64,000 nt of DNA from Aureobasidium sp. EXF-3400 (lineage: Eukaryota; Ascomycota; Dothideomycetes; Dothideales; Saccotheciaceae), in the NCBI GenBank assembly GCA_024195585.1, contig SWBL01000032.1:124001-188000 (forward strand), written 5' to 3'. Position numbers and translations under genes: made by a program. Of the stretch, positions 52,641-62,771 are shown piece after piece. Position 1 is the stretch's first letter; every line of letters starts with the position of its first letter. A model generated the notes under the pieces. It worked only from the letters and a program-made list of their open reading frames with translations, did not search any database and was not told the origin of the DNA.

Positions 52641-53923
52641 ATGTCTCGACTTCTTCAATCTGCTCTGCATACCACCTTCTCTAAGACCCTATCATTGCGA
52701 ACATCTACTACTTTCAAACCTTATCAATTCTGTCCTTACGCCACCATGGCTGTCAAGATCAACAACATCTCAGTTCACAAGATCCAACCACCGAAAGGAT
52801 CCAAGATCGACTTCGGTGCCGAGATCAGGGGAGCAGATTTGGAAAATCTCTCAGGTACTAAATTTCAGTCGTCTGTAAATACCTCTAGCTAATGTTATAT
52901 CGCTCAACAGAGGAAGACTTCAAGATCATCAGAAATGCTTTGTACGAGAACAGTGTAGTTCTGTTCAAGGATCAACAGTCACTCTCTCCCAAAGCTCAGT
53001 TCGAGCTTACACAAAAGTTCGATCCATCTGCTGGATCATACGGACATGGAAAGACGATCGACGCCAAAAGAAGTGTACTTCACCCTGATCTCAAGACAAT
53101 TCCTCACCAACCCCAAGTCCAAGTGATTGGAAACGGCCCAGTTGCTGAGTTCGAAGGCCTAAAGGATATCACACTCAAGCACCCTCACCACAAGACCTTC
53201 CATAAGGAACCAATCAGCGAGGCTGACGACCGAGATGCAACACGATTCTACCGCTGGCACATTGATGCCGCACTGTATGATCTGTCTCCACCCAAAGTCA
53301 CCAGTCTCATGGCTGTCAAAGTTCCCAAAACGGAAACCCAGACCCTGAGGTATGATGACGGCACAAACGATGAAATGAAAGTGCCTCGCGGAAGCACTGC
53401 ATTTGTGAGCTCATACCGCATGTACGACCTCCTCTCCGAAGCCGACAAGGAGTTTGCTCGAACCACAAAGGTTCAATACGCACCACACCCCTATATCTGG
53501 ATGTCCCCGGCAAGATCAAGGAGTGACGGTCTTGGATTGGTTTCAGATGGCCTCGAACTTCCTCGAGAGGAGTTGCCGCCTATTGACGAGACAAAGATCA
53601 AGATCTTGCCCATGTGCTGGCGTAACCCAGTCACCGGACGTCTTGCTCTGCAAGTCCATCCTTCTGCAGTTGAGAAGCTTCACCTCGCCGATGGTACCGT
53701 CATCAGTGATCTGAAGGAAGTTCGAGATATCGTTCACAGGCTTTAAAGACCTGGAATTGCTCCTGAGCTAGTGTACGCAGTCAATTGGGACGAAGGAGAC
53801 CTTGCTCTATTCAACAACGAAGGTGTGATTCACTCGGTGACAGGCTCCTTCCTGCCTGAGGAGGTTCGCATCTTCAGACAGTGCAATCTGGCGGCTTCAC
53901 AGGATCCTCTTGGCCCAGAGTGA
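52641..53923 (+). pseudogene. xanA: XanA-like 2-oxoglutarate/Fe(II) xanthine dioxygenase with premature stop
   Basis: Exons 52641-52854 and 52911 onward join through a 56-nt intron. Two starts are possible: ATG 52641 adds a presequence-like stretch, and ATG 52746 (MAVKINNISVHKI) has a better context. The body matches fungal XanA: HHKTFHKEPI, TRFYRWHIDAALYDLSPPKV with the iron-binding HxD, TQTLRYDDGTNDEM, KVQYAPHPYIWMSPARSRS, MCWRNPVTGRLALQVHPSAV. At 53744-53746 the frame meets TAA (HRL-stop-RPGIAPEL) where the family normally has Gln. The following 58 codons stay open to TGA 53921-53923 and hold the distal iron His (GVIHSVTG) and the oxoglutarate Arg (VRIFRQCNLA). The truncated product lacks both. 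XanA converts xanthine to urate. Confidence 0.8.
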
Positions 53924-54250
53924 TATGAGCGTCTAGCGTAGGAGAATGAGAGGATGGATAGATTTACGTTCTTTATATACACTTCCAAAATTGCAACAAC
54001 TTTTATAACTCTCAGGCACACAGAGAGGGAATCCACAGCCCTGGAAGTCTATCAAACATGAACAAGTGTTGTTGAGAGCTATCTAACCCTCATGAGCCGA
54101 AATACATGATATGAGTGTAGTAATACATGTGCGAACAGCAAGGTCTGCTGGGAAAATTGCAGGCTGCATTGGCAAAAAGAAAGCGATGCATGTTAGTATT
54201 ACATTGGGTATACTCTAGCTTGCTAATCGTACCGAATAAATCATAATTCT
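53924..54250. other. convergent 3' spacer, no gene seen
   Basis: AT-rich 3' flanks of the XanA-like gene and the disordered-protein gene. No other feature. Confidence 0.4.
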
Positions 54251-55849
54251 TTAGGATCTCTGCACAGACTGTCTACGCCTCATCAACTTCTCGGCATTCC
54301 TCTGCATAAACGATTCTCCTAGACTGCCACTGGTCTGTTGTTTGCTATAGCTCGGTCGAGAAAAGGAACCGTACAAAGACCCTTGGGCTGGTAATTCTTC
54401 TGGCACCTGGTCATCGACTGGCAGCTGAGGATCTTCTCGCACAGAAGGCCTCGAGAAGCCTGGTGATATGGGCTGGGCTGATGAAGAAAACGATGTTCCG
54501 AAACTTGCGATGGGAATGTTGAGACTAGACGCATGGCTGGCTGGGGAGATATCCCTGTCGCTAGGGCTAGCCGGACTTGCTGCGCGCAAGGTAGATTCAG
54601 AATCCAGACCTGAGTCCATATCTGCATCGATATCTTCAATCTGTGTGGTGTACATTTCTGAAGAGCCAGTGTTGTCAAACTCTTCGTCCATAGAAAAGGG
54701 TGAGGCGAGCTCAAGGTCGTCCTGGGGGCTGGTCTTAGTTTGCTGGGGTTCCTGGGACACGCTAGTTCCGCGAGCAGCTGAGGCGAACCCGAGACTCAAC
54801 CCACCAGGTTGACCACCAGTCTGGGGACTTTGAGAAGTACTGGACTCGATTGTGTCCAGCAACGGCAATTTTGGAGACGTGGGCTCACGTGTCTCTGCTC
54901 GTGTGGGTTGAGCGGGTGTTTGGATTTCAATGTGTTCAGCGCCTAATTCGCTGTCCGGACAATGGTCCACGTCTTTATCTGCACTCGAGAAGATGTTATC
55001 GCTCGGGGCAACCACCTCGTCGCCTACAATCAGTGACACGCGCTTCTTGTTGAAGAGTCGTGGACCAGCCGAAGGTGACTTTAGAGCTGATACCAGGCTT
55101 CTTCCTTGATCCGAGCCAGATGAAGGGGTCCTTGGGCCTAAGCCCCGCCTGGAGGGTAAGGACTTGTTGTCACCGGCAGGGTCGGTGTTGGCCCGCTGAA
55201 GAGCCTGACGATCGGGTGAGATGGTGGTTGAGTCAGCAGCATCGCTGAGGGCAGGAGCAGAAGGAGAGCGACCAGGACCAGATGGTCTGTTCTCCAGTAG
55301 CGGAAGATATGCAGGGGTAAAGAGACCTAAAAGCTCACTTTCCCGTTCGTGGCTCTTCTCATTCGTGCCTCGTGCGTCTCGGATGTTGTCAGCAGCATGT
55401 GCAGGCTGGTCAGCAGGCGTGGTGGTGGGCGAGGCATTTCCAGGCGGTTTTATGGCAGGTGAGGGTTGAGTTCGATAGCGGGTGCGCAACTCGCGCTCGT
55501 ATAGTTTGAATTCCCTCTCTTTCTGGGCGATGAACTTGTGGATCTGGTCGTCGAGCTGGCGGCGTTTCTGGTCGAGTTCTTTCACAAAGCCGTCAACATC
55601 GCCTTGAGCCTCGGCGACGACTTCGAGGCTCCTGCGTCGCGAAGCCAGTCGGCCCTCGGAAGCGCGCGGGCTGGGAGACTGGTTTGGAGGGGCGTCGGGA
55701 GTGGAATTGGGGAGTTGCGACAGGGTGTCTTTGTTGTCTTGATGGTTGACTCGGGGAGCTTCAGCTTGAGCTTCAGGTTTGGCGTCAGCTTCTCCAGGCA
55801 TGGGCAGCGATGCGGGGGCAGCCGCTAGGCAGTCGACGATGTTGCTCAT
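54251..55849 (-). CDS. largely disordered fungal hypothetical protein with short coiled coil (532 aa)
   Basis: One exon from ATG 55849 (MSNIVDCLAAAPASLPMPGE). A charged helix near residues 75-125 (DVDGFVKELDQKRRQLDDQI, FIAQKEREFKLYERELRTRY) predicts a coiled coil. The rest is Ser/Pro/Asp-rich and low in hydrophobic residues, with short conserved-looking islands (ESELLGLFTPAYLPLLENRP, LFNKKRVSLIVGDEVV, GSLYGSFSRPSY) that could bind partners. The C-terminus is basic (RNAEKLMRRRQSVQ). The motif LGLFTPAYLPLL suggests a conserved docking site. I do not recognise a named family. It is divergent from the transcription factor at 56648. Confidence 0.78.
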   Translation of the reverse strand: MSNIVDCLAAAPASLPMPGEADAKPEAQAEAPRVNHQDNKDTLSQLPNSTPDAPPNQSPSPRASEGRLASRRRSLEVVAEAQGDVDGFVKELDQKRRQLDDQIHKFIAQKEREFKLYERELRTRYRTQPSPAIKPPGNASPTTTPADQPAHAADNIRDARGTNEKSHERESELLGLFTPAYLPLLENRPSGPGRSPSAPALSDAADSTTISPDRQALQRANTDPAGDNKSLPSRRGLGPRTPSSGSDQGRSLVSALKSPSAGPRLFNKKRVSLIVGDEVVAPSDNIFSSADKDVDHCPDSELGAEHIEIQTPAQPTRAETREPTSPKLPLLDTIESSTSQSPQTGGQPGGLSLGFASAARGTSVSQEPQQTKTSPQDDLELASPFSMDEEFDNTGSSEMYTTQIEDIDADMDSGLDSESTLRAASPASPSDRDISPASHASSLNIPIASFGTSFSSSAQPISPGFSRPSVREDPQLPVDDQVPEELPAQGSLYGSFSRPSYSKQQTSGSLGESFMQRNAEKLMRRRQSVQRS

Positions 55850-56647
55850 ATGCAGCTCTCAATTAAGGAGACTGCTGGTCTGATCGGGAATCGTCAGTCC
55901 AATCGAGGCCGGACGGAGGGATTAGGCGAGAGGCGTCGAGTACCATGTGCTTCTGTGCCCGAGAGCTCTCTGTACCTGGTGCGCGGGAAGGGAAGGTGGG
56001 GGAACAACGAGCCTGTCAAAGCCGTGCGAAAATCAAGGCGCAAGCTTCAGTTCAAGCTGCGTGAGACAGAACAAAGAATCGACGTTTCTCAATTGCCATG
56101 GATATGTACAGGAATGCCATCTTCTCAGCTCATCCACCTGCAGCCCTGAACGAGTAGAGTTGCTGATAAGAGCCGCACCCGAGCTAACCTTGAACGTACA
56201 TTACATTGTCCTGATCGGGTCTGAACGCCATCTCATTTACGTGCGTCATATTCGTTTGCCGCGACTCGCAAATCAAGCTGGCTCGGACGTGACTATTTTG
56301 TTTGCATCAAGACCCTCGCCTCGCCTCGCCTCGTGCACCGAGTAGCTTGCCGTCAGATCGTCTGCTGTGAACGTGCTAGTTTGTGAACCCCGTCGAAGTT
56401 CCTTTGGCCGATCGTCTTGAACTTGTGATTACTGCTATCCTATAGAAGCGACATCTTCTCCGAGGTTGGTCGCGGTATCCGCTGCTGCTGCTGTTGTGAA
56501 CGAGTGCGACGACCTTTTTCTGACGACACGGCGTGCCGCTGTGACCCACCCCAACATCTACCAGACCCTTCTTTTTTCCCTTCTCCCGCCTGCTTGCCGC
56601 CGACTTGCAACAAAACATATCTCCACTCCAACGGATTTGTCGCACCC
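55850..56647. promoter_or_regulatory. divergent intergenic region, disordered protein/Zn2Cys6 factor
   Basis: 0.8 kb between outward-reading genes; contains both promoters. It has a CTCGCCTCGCCTCGTGC microrepeat near 56320. No gene was seen. Confidence 0.4.
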
Positions 56648-59082
56648 ATGGAGGTCGAAGGCGATGACAGGACTGACATGTCCTTGCGGCGAGAGCGTGC
56701 CGTCATTGCAGCACAAGCCTGTCAAACTTGTCGGAGCCGGTAAGATCGAACGATCCACTTGCCATCTGCTGCCATACCATACTGACTGCTTGCTTTCCCG
56801 ACACCTAGAAAATCAAAATGTGATGAGCAAAGGCCCAAGTGTGGTCTCTGTAGGCGACTCAGTGTCGAGTGTGTCTACCGAGAACCTCAGCCCACAAAGT
56901 AAGTCTGGCTTCGAGTGATTTGCGTGTCAATCGCTAAACTGTGCCATGTGTAGAAAGGACAAGACCATGATTTATATTCTTCAAACTTTGCAACGGCTGG
57001 AGAACAAGTTCGATACTCTTTATGTATCGAAACCTTCCACACCGGCAAGCAATACCGACTGGACCAGTCCACAAACTGGGCCACGTCCCCCAGGAGTCAA
57101 CGGCACCATGGCTACTTCCGGCTCTAATGAGTCTCATGTATCATCTGATAGCAGCGAAACACGTCCAGGCCGTCGTATGGGGTCTCAATCATCCTTCCCT
57201 CCCGACATGTTGCGCACTTATCAACACCTGACCGTGGCTCACAAAGTCTTGCTGTGGCCATCGATATATCTACACATCCTGAACTCTGGAATCGCCGTGG
57301 CCTCTGACCTGCAATATGTGCTTCAAGAAGGCACACCTTGGTTTATTCACCTTGAGTTGCACAAGCATCCAAAGACACTTCCCTGGGATACCGACATGCG
57401 AACATACCCGATGCCTAGTAGTACTGGAGAAATGAGAGCTGGATTCATCGGTTTGACGCCAGAGAACGTGCGTAGAATGAGTGATGCATACTTCAGTACC
57501 TTCAACATCCTGTTTCCAATCCTCGATAGACAAATGTTTCTCGAAGACATCCTCGAACCTGTCCTGAGAAACGGTTTCGCAGATTGCGATCCTCAGGGCT
57601 GCCTTGTCCTGCTTGTATTGGCCCTTGGCCAGACCGCCATCGATGGCGTTTATGGATCTCCAATCAGCATCATTGAAGGTAATCCTAGTGGTCTACGTGG
57701 AGGCACATCTGAGAGACCACCCGGTCTGAATCTTTTCAATGAGGCCCGGAGACGCATGGGCTTCATCATGCATCAATGCACGCTTGAGAATGTGCAAATT
57801 CATCTGCTTGAATCGTGAGTGGTACGGGGATTTTGCGCATTCACTGCTGACACATATCACAGTGCATACTACGAAGCTTGCGCTCGACATATGGTAAGCA
57901 GAATCTCAAAAAGGTGATATGGACAATGTGACTAAGTCATGTGCGCAGGACTTCTGGCGAGCCACGGTTGCAGCATCAACTTCTTGTCAAATCCTTATCA
58001 AATGGTATGGAATTCTGCAGTATTCCAATGACATGTGAGCTGATTACGTTCTAGCGAATCTATTGATTGGTCTACACCACGAGCAGATCTCATCAAACGC
58101 GCATACTGGGCGTGTATGCTTAGCGAAGAGTAAGCCTTTCTCATGCGTGGTTGAAATACCGCTGATACTGACAATTAGTAGTATGTATCACCTCGAACTG
58201 GATCTCTCACAAACAGGAATCCATACTCTGGAGGATCAGGTACCACTCCCTTACTTCCATGGCTCGGAAAGTAACTATGGCAGTCCTTCGGATGAAAAAT
58301 CACATTTCCAGTATCACTTCCTTGCAATGATAGCGTTGCGCAGATTGGTGGCGCGGATTCACGAGTCAATACATTGCTGTAAGCGTCCTGCTGAACAAAG
58401 CGAGGGTAGAAGCTTACTGTGTGCAGCATCAAATTCGTCAGCTGAGCTATCTGAAGATTATGGTGGCCCGCCAGTCCACGTTATCAAGGAACTAGCTCGA
58501 CAATTGGAGTCGTGGCGCTCATTGCTGCCCCGACCTCTGCAATGGTCAGACAACGACAAGACAGAATTCCCCAACATGGGCTCGGCGGGACGACAGGGCA
58601 CAGATCCACTCTTCTCGATGGATCGAGGATCTGTTCCGATCAACCACCGAGACAACCTGGACATCATGACAGCACAACTGAGGACGCAGTTCTACTACGC
58701 ACGATTTATGATTTACCGGCCGTTTGTTTATAAGGCGTTACACTTCCCCGAGTTGATGACAGAAGAGGACCAAATATGCTGTGCTCTCGCGATACAATCG
58801 GCGTGTCTATGGCCACTGGTGCTTGCGCCGCCCAAGAACAAGAAACGATTGGTGCCGCATCTGTTCACGTGGACGCAGAATTTCGTGGGGATATTGCTTA
58901 TACTGCGCATGACGACGGAGAATGAGTGCTTGAAGAAGATATGCAATGAAAGAGTGAACCGAAAGGACCTGGAGCAGACGACGACATTGATGTTGGAGTG
59001 GATCCAGGACATCAAACAAGTAGATGGGATTGCAGAATGGAGCTGGAAAATGCTGGGACCACTGTATTCGAGACACGGATAG
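56648..59082 (+). CDS. Zn2Cys6 transcription factor with fungal_trans domain (698-699 aa)
   Basis: Seven exons: 56648-56739, 56819-56899, 56954-57814, 57863-57893, 57949-58004, 58055-58129 and 58179 or 58182-59082. The zinc cluster spans exons 1-2: ACQTCRSR then KSKCDEQRPKCGLCRRLSVE and CVY, giving six Cys with Cx2Cx6C...Cx2Cx6C spacing. A linker and short helix (IYILQTLQRLENKFDTLY) may dimerise. The middle domain has ESIDWSTPRADLIKRAYWAC, typical of fungal_trans regulators. Exon 7 begins at a TAGTAG tandem acceptor, so two products differing by one Ser are possible. It is a nuclear regulator with unknown targets; neighbours do not form a pathway cluster. Confidence 0.9.
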
Positions 59083-59377
59083 TGAGGGGTGTCGAAAGAA
59101 AATACTGAGTAGCACTGCACAACAAAAACAGCAAAATATGGTATTCTCATGTCATGGACAATTGTGTGCTCGCGTGCTCTAAAGTCTAGACGTATGGAAA
59201 GGCCGATGCCAAGCAAAAGAGAGAGGCGGCGTCCGAGGCCGACGAGTCAGGGCAAGTCGTCGCGACAAATTATTATTGTCAGGCGATTGACAACGCAATT
59301 GCAGACGTGACAGGCACCCAGAGAAAGAAAGAGCCGGACAAGAATGAGCGTGAATTGAAAACAGCCATGGACTTGCC
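59083..59377. other. intergenic, no gene seen
   Basis: Under 300 bases, between two co-oriented genes. It must contain the end of the transcription factor message and the start region of the PPR-type gene. Confidence 0.4.
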
Positions 59378-62353
59378 ATGTTCCGAAGCCGTAGACGAGT
59401 GCCATCAGAGGGAGCGCTCCGGGTGCTGCGCCAGCTCGCATACATCTCATCTGGTACCGCATGCGGTGCCGCCGCCCTCATAGCAGAAGAGCGCCGCCGT
59501 CAGACGCACCTCGTGTCCAAGATCGCAGAGAACTCGCGCCGCTTGAAACAACACCCCCGCTACCAGCATGCCCACGCCGCTCATCGCAGACTCGCCGACG
59601 ATGCTTCCTACTCGGACGCCACACCCAACACCAATGAGGCGTCTGTAGCGGACGAGGACCTGGTGCCACAGGCAGAAACCTTCCGGAATCATCTCTTACC
59701 ATCCGAGGTCGAGCGAGGATACGCCAAACTCAACGCACACCAACCACCCAACCACGAAAAGAGCCGACCTACTCATAACCCTCGACCAAAACAACATGCA
59801 ACCCACAAGTCAAAGGCTGACCTGTCCTTCTTGACGGCCGCCCTTGAATCCTATGGTCCGGCCAGTGCAATTGCCAGCTTCAACAAGCGCTGCGACAGGC
59901 TCATCGACAGTAACCAGAGAAATACAGCCTTCGGTCTTCTTCGGGCAGCCTTCGATCATTTTAAACAGGAAGGCATGATTGTTGATACACTTCAATATGC
60001 CACCACTCGTCTGTTCTATTCATACCTAGCCGAGCAGAGCTTCAAAAACTGTCGTAAGCTGTTGGATCGTATGGAGCAGCAAGGATGGTCCATCATACAC
60101 TGTCTAGACAGCCTTGCACTTGCCTGTACCGAGCCTCTTCGGCCCACAGAGTTGGTTCAATTGAACGAAAAATATGGTGATAGGTTTGCCTTTCCTCAAA
60201 GCACCTATCCTGCTTTATGTGCAGCATACTCGACACGCAATCCTGAATTCTGCGCCTTGCTGTTTGCAAAACACATACCAAGGTCAGCTCGTCTTACAGT
60301 GCTCCCTTCATGCGAATCTGCCTGGCCTGCCATCATCAACCACATGTGGTCCGTCACTCACAACTACAATCTTGTCGACTCGCTTTTTATCCACATGTGC
60401 AAATCGGTAGATCAACCGCCTCTTGCTCTTTACAATGCAATGATTCAAGTGTGTCTCCAATTTGGTAGAGTTGACCGAGCTCACCACCATCTCGATACCA
60501 TTCAACAGAGCAAACACATACAACCTGACGTTGTTACTTTTGGCCACTTTGTCTTCAAAACTTCTTCGGATGCTGATTGGCCAGCCATAGAAGACCTGAT
60601 GGCCATGTTGGTGCGAGCAGGAGAAACAGCAGCGCCTCCAGAAAAGCGTACTGATCTGTTTATCCCCGTCCTCAAGGCATATGCCAAGAGTCATCATCCC
60701 GAAGAAGTTTGGGCTTTCGCTTTCAATGCTATCGACAAATATGGCATTCTTCCTGATCCACGTATCTTGAGCATCGGTCTAGGAAACCTCATCAGAATTG
60801 GTCGTTTGGGAATGATACATCCATGGGTCAACAAAATGTCAACCTACGATCAAGGTGCACAGGTCACCCCCAAAACAGCCTTAACCATGATGCGGCAATT
60901 CTACTTCGATACTAGGCCCTCTCACACCGTCTTGGTATGGCTCTGCCGTCGTTTGACGAACAACGTGCCAGAGTACTGGTCTCCTGGCATCCTCACTCTA
61001 TTACGTGAGGCCGTAGCATATGATATTCGTGGCTATCGAGAGGGTCAAGCCCACAGAAGACGGCATGCAATGTATATGCTCGACATGTTGCAAGAAGTCA
61101 ACCTGGACTCGCCGAGCTTGCCAAAACCTCTCTCTTGGTACGAGTTACGGCAGCTTACCGAACACGATCAGACTCCCGCCCCGCCCTTTGACGCGGATTC
61201 AGATCCACAGAGTGCAATACATGATAAACCACAAATGGAAACTAGGTTAGAGGACTTGAACGATCTGCTACCATTAGAAGAGAAGTCATCCGTGGATGAT
61301 CTCCCAGATACTGCACTCGCTACAGCCACTCGGAAGAAGTTATCAAACGAGCACGAGATGCTCATGGCCCTGTCAGAAGGTCGTTATACCGAGGTCCTGA
61401 AACTGTACGAAAACAGCTTAGGGCAGAGTGGCTTGCCTGCTTCATCGTATTCTTTGGAACTGGCGATGCAGGCTCGTACGAAATTGCCAGATGATGCTGG
61501 AGTGCTCGGTGACTATATTGACACGGCAAGCGAAGCTGGCATGGACACAATAGCTGCATTGGTGCCGCTTCTGAACCAACAAGTACAAAACTCTGTGATG
61601 GGCTCGCGGATGCATATCAATCAGCTCTGCGAAACCGTACGGTCTTTCTATGAGAACATGGTCAAAAACAATGTCACTATCAGACATCACCTCGCCACAT
61701 CAGCAGCAACGGTCCTGCTTCAAAACAACAAGGCGAACGACGCCATCCAGCTGCTCTCACAGATCTACCATTCGGCATGGGCCGAGAAAGTACCCTTCGA
61801 TCTGCCGGCCATGACTGTATTGCTACAAGCATACATCCATGTGTCGCACAGCTCGGGCATCGAGTGGGTTATCAAAGAGGTCCTTGCATGGGATTATCGC
61901 ATCGACTACGCTTTCATGACCGTGATTCGAAATGCAAGAAGGTCAGCCGAGAGACGATCACAAGCTGAAGGTGACAAGGGCATGAACAATCTCAAACTGT
62001 CAAGAATGCTGGGGTACTACGCAGAGGTCTGCAGAGCAAAGCAAAAGACACAGATCAAGCGTGCATCACGTTTGGGCAACCGTCTTGTTAATGCCATGAT
62101 CAAGCTTGCGAGGCCGAGATCAATAAGAGCACCCTGGCAGCGACAAGCAGAGCGTCACGGGCTTGATCCTGAGATGTGGTCGGGACGTGGAGCCATGTGG
62201 CGCGTCATCTACCGAAAAAGAGCTCGACTACGAGGTAGGAGACGGCCTTCGCCTGTGGCCGAAGAACAAGTCAGGCAAGAGCAGGTCGAGCACGAGCAGG
62301 TCGAGCAAGAGCAGGTCGATAAAGAACAAAGTGAAGTAAACTTGACATTGTAG
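59378..62353 (+). CDS. large PPR-type, probably mitochondrial RNA-associated protein (991 aa)
   Basis: One exon from ATG 59378. The Arg-rich, acid-free start (MFRSRRRVPSEGALRVLRQL) suits a mitochondrial presequence. From about residue 150 the protein is an alpha-solenoid with PPR-like helical pairs: PLALYNAMIQVCLQFGRVDR with AHHHLDTIQQSKHIQPDVVT is the clearest, and others are diverged (FKNCRKLLDRMEQQGWSI, IPVLKAYAKSHHPEEVWAFA, KANDAIQLLSQIYHSAW). The C-terminus is basic, then has an acidic EQV(E/R)xE repeat (about 960-985) from a 15-base tandem unit. Fungal PPR proteins usually process, stabilise or translate mitochondrial transcripts. The exact orthologue is not resolved. Confidence 0.8.
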   Translation: MFRSRRRVPSEGALRVLRQLAYISSGTACGAAALIAEERRRQTHLVSKIAENSRRLKQHPRYQHAHAAHRRLADDASYSDATPNTNEASVADEDLVPQAETFRNHLLPSEVERGYAKLNAHQPPNHEKSRPTHNPRPKQHATHKSKADLSFLTAALESYGPASAIASFNKRCDRLIDSNQRNTAFGLLRAAFDHFKQEGMIVDTLQYATTRLFYSYLAEQSFKNCRKLLDRMEQQGWSIIHCLDSLALACTEPLRPTELVQLNEKYGDRFAFPQSTYPALCAAYSTRNPEFCALLFAKHIPRSARLTVLPSCESAWPAIINHMWSVTHNYNLVDSLFIHMCKSVDQPPLALYNAMIQVCLQFGRVDRAHHHLDTIQQSKHIQPDVVTFGHFVFKTSSDADWPAIEDLMAMLVRAGETAAPPEKRTDLFIPVLKAYAKSHHPEEVWAFAFNAIDKYGILPDPRILSIGLGNLIRIGRLGMIHPWVNKMSTYDQGAQVTPKTALTMMRQFYFDTRPSHTVLVWLCRRLTNNVPEYWSPGILTLLREAVAYDIRGYREGQAHRRRHAMYMLDMLQEVNLDSPSLPKPLSWYELRQLTEHDQTPAPPFDADSDPQSAIHDKPQMETRLEDLNDLLPLEEKSSVDDLPDTALATATRKKLSNEHEMLMALSEGRYTEVLKLYENSLGQSGLPASSYSLELAMQARTKLPDDAGVLGDYIDTASEAGMDTIAALVPLLNQQVQNSVMGSRMHINQLCETVRSFYENMVKNNVTIRHHLATSAATVLLQNNKANDAIQLLSQIYHSAWAEKVPFDLPAMTVLLQAYIHVSHSSGIEWVIKEVLAWDYRIDYAFMTVIRNARRSAERRSQAEGDKGMNNLKLSRMLGYYAEVCRAKQKTQIKRASRLGNRLVNAMIKLARPRSIRAPWQRQAERHGLDPEMWSGRGAMWRVIYRKRARLRGRRRPSPVAEEQVRQEQVEHEQVEQEQVDKEQSEVNLTL
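62261..62331 (+). repeat. 15-bp minisatellite inside the PPR-type gene
   Basis: The unit GAGCAGGTCGAGCA(C/A) occurs about four times with variation and encodes EQVxx pentads. It lies in frame near the stop codon, so copy-number change would alter only tail length. Confidence 0.6.
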
Positions 62354-62771
62354 GCGGCACGGCATTGCATCAGCAGTTACTCCTGGAGAAATGGCGTTAT
62401 CAAGGAGTGGAAAAAAGGCATCTTAGGAGCCAACAGGATTGTATGTATATTTTTTGGAACATCTGGACAGCATTTATTGTCACTTGTAGAAACCCTTCTG
62501 TACTCATATGAATGAACTGTATAAAGAACATTTGAAACTGCTTTTTTGGTATTCGTAGTCGTCAAAAAACGACATGGCTTTGAAGGTATTATGCTAGTCC
62601 AGTCCCTCTATATCTCGACTGTAATGCACAGCTTTTCGACCCTATATGGTCCGCTCCCTTTCTTTGGTTCTTGCACATAACTAGGTACGTGCTACCTCGG
62701 CTGGCCTTGGCTTGACATACCCTCGCAAGTACGCATTACCGCTTCATCCCTTCTCAGTTGTCGTTTACCGC
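62354..62771. other. convergent 3' spacer, no gene seen
   Basis: AT-rich 3' flanks of the PPR-type gene and CCT8. No other feature. Confidence 0.4.
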
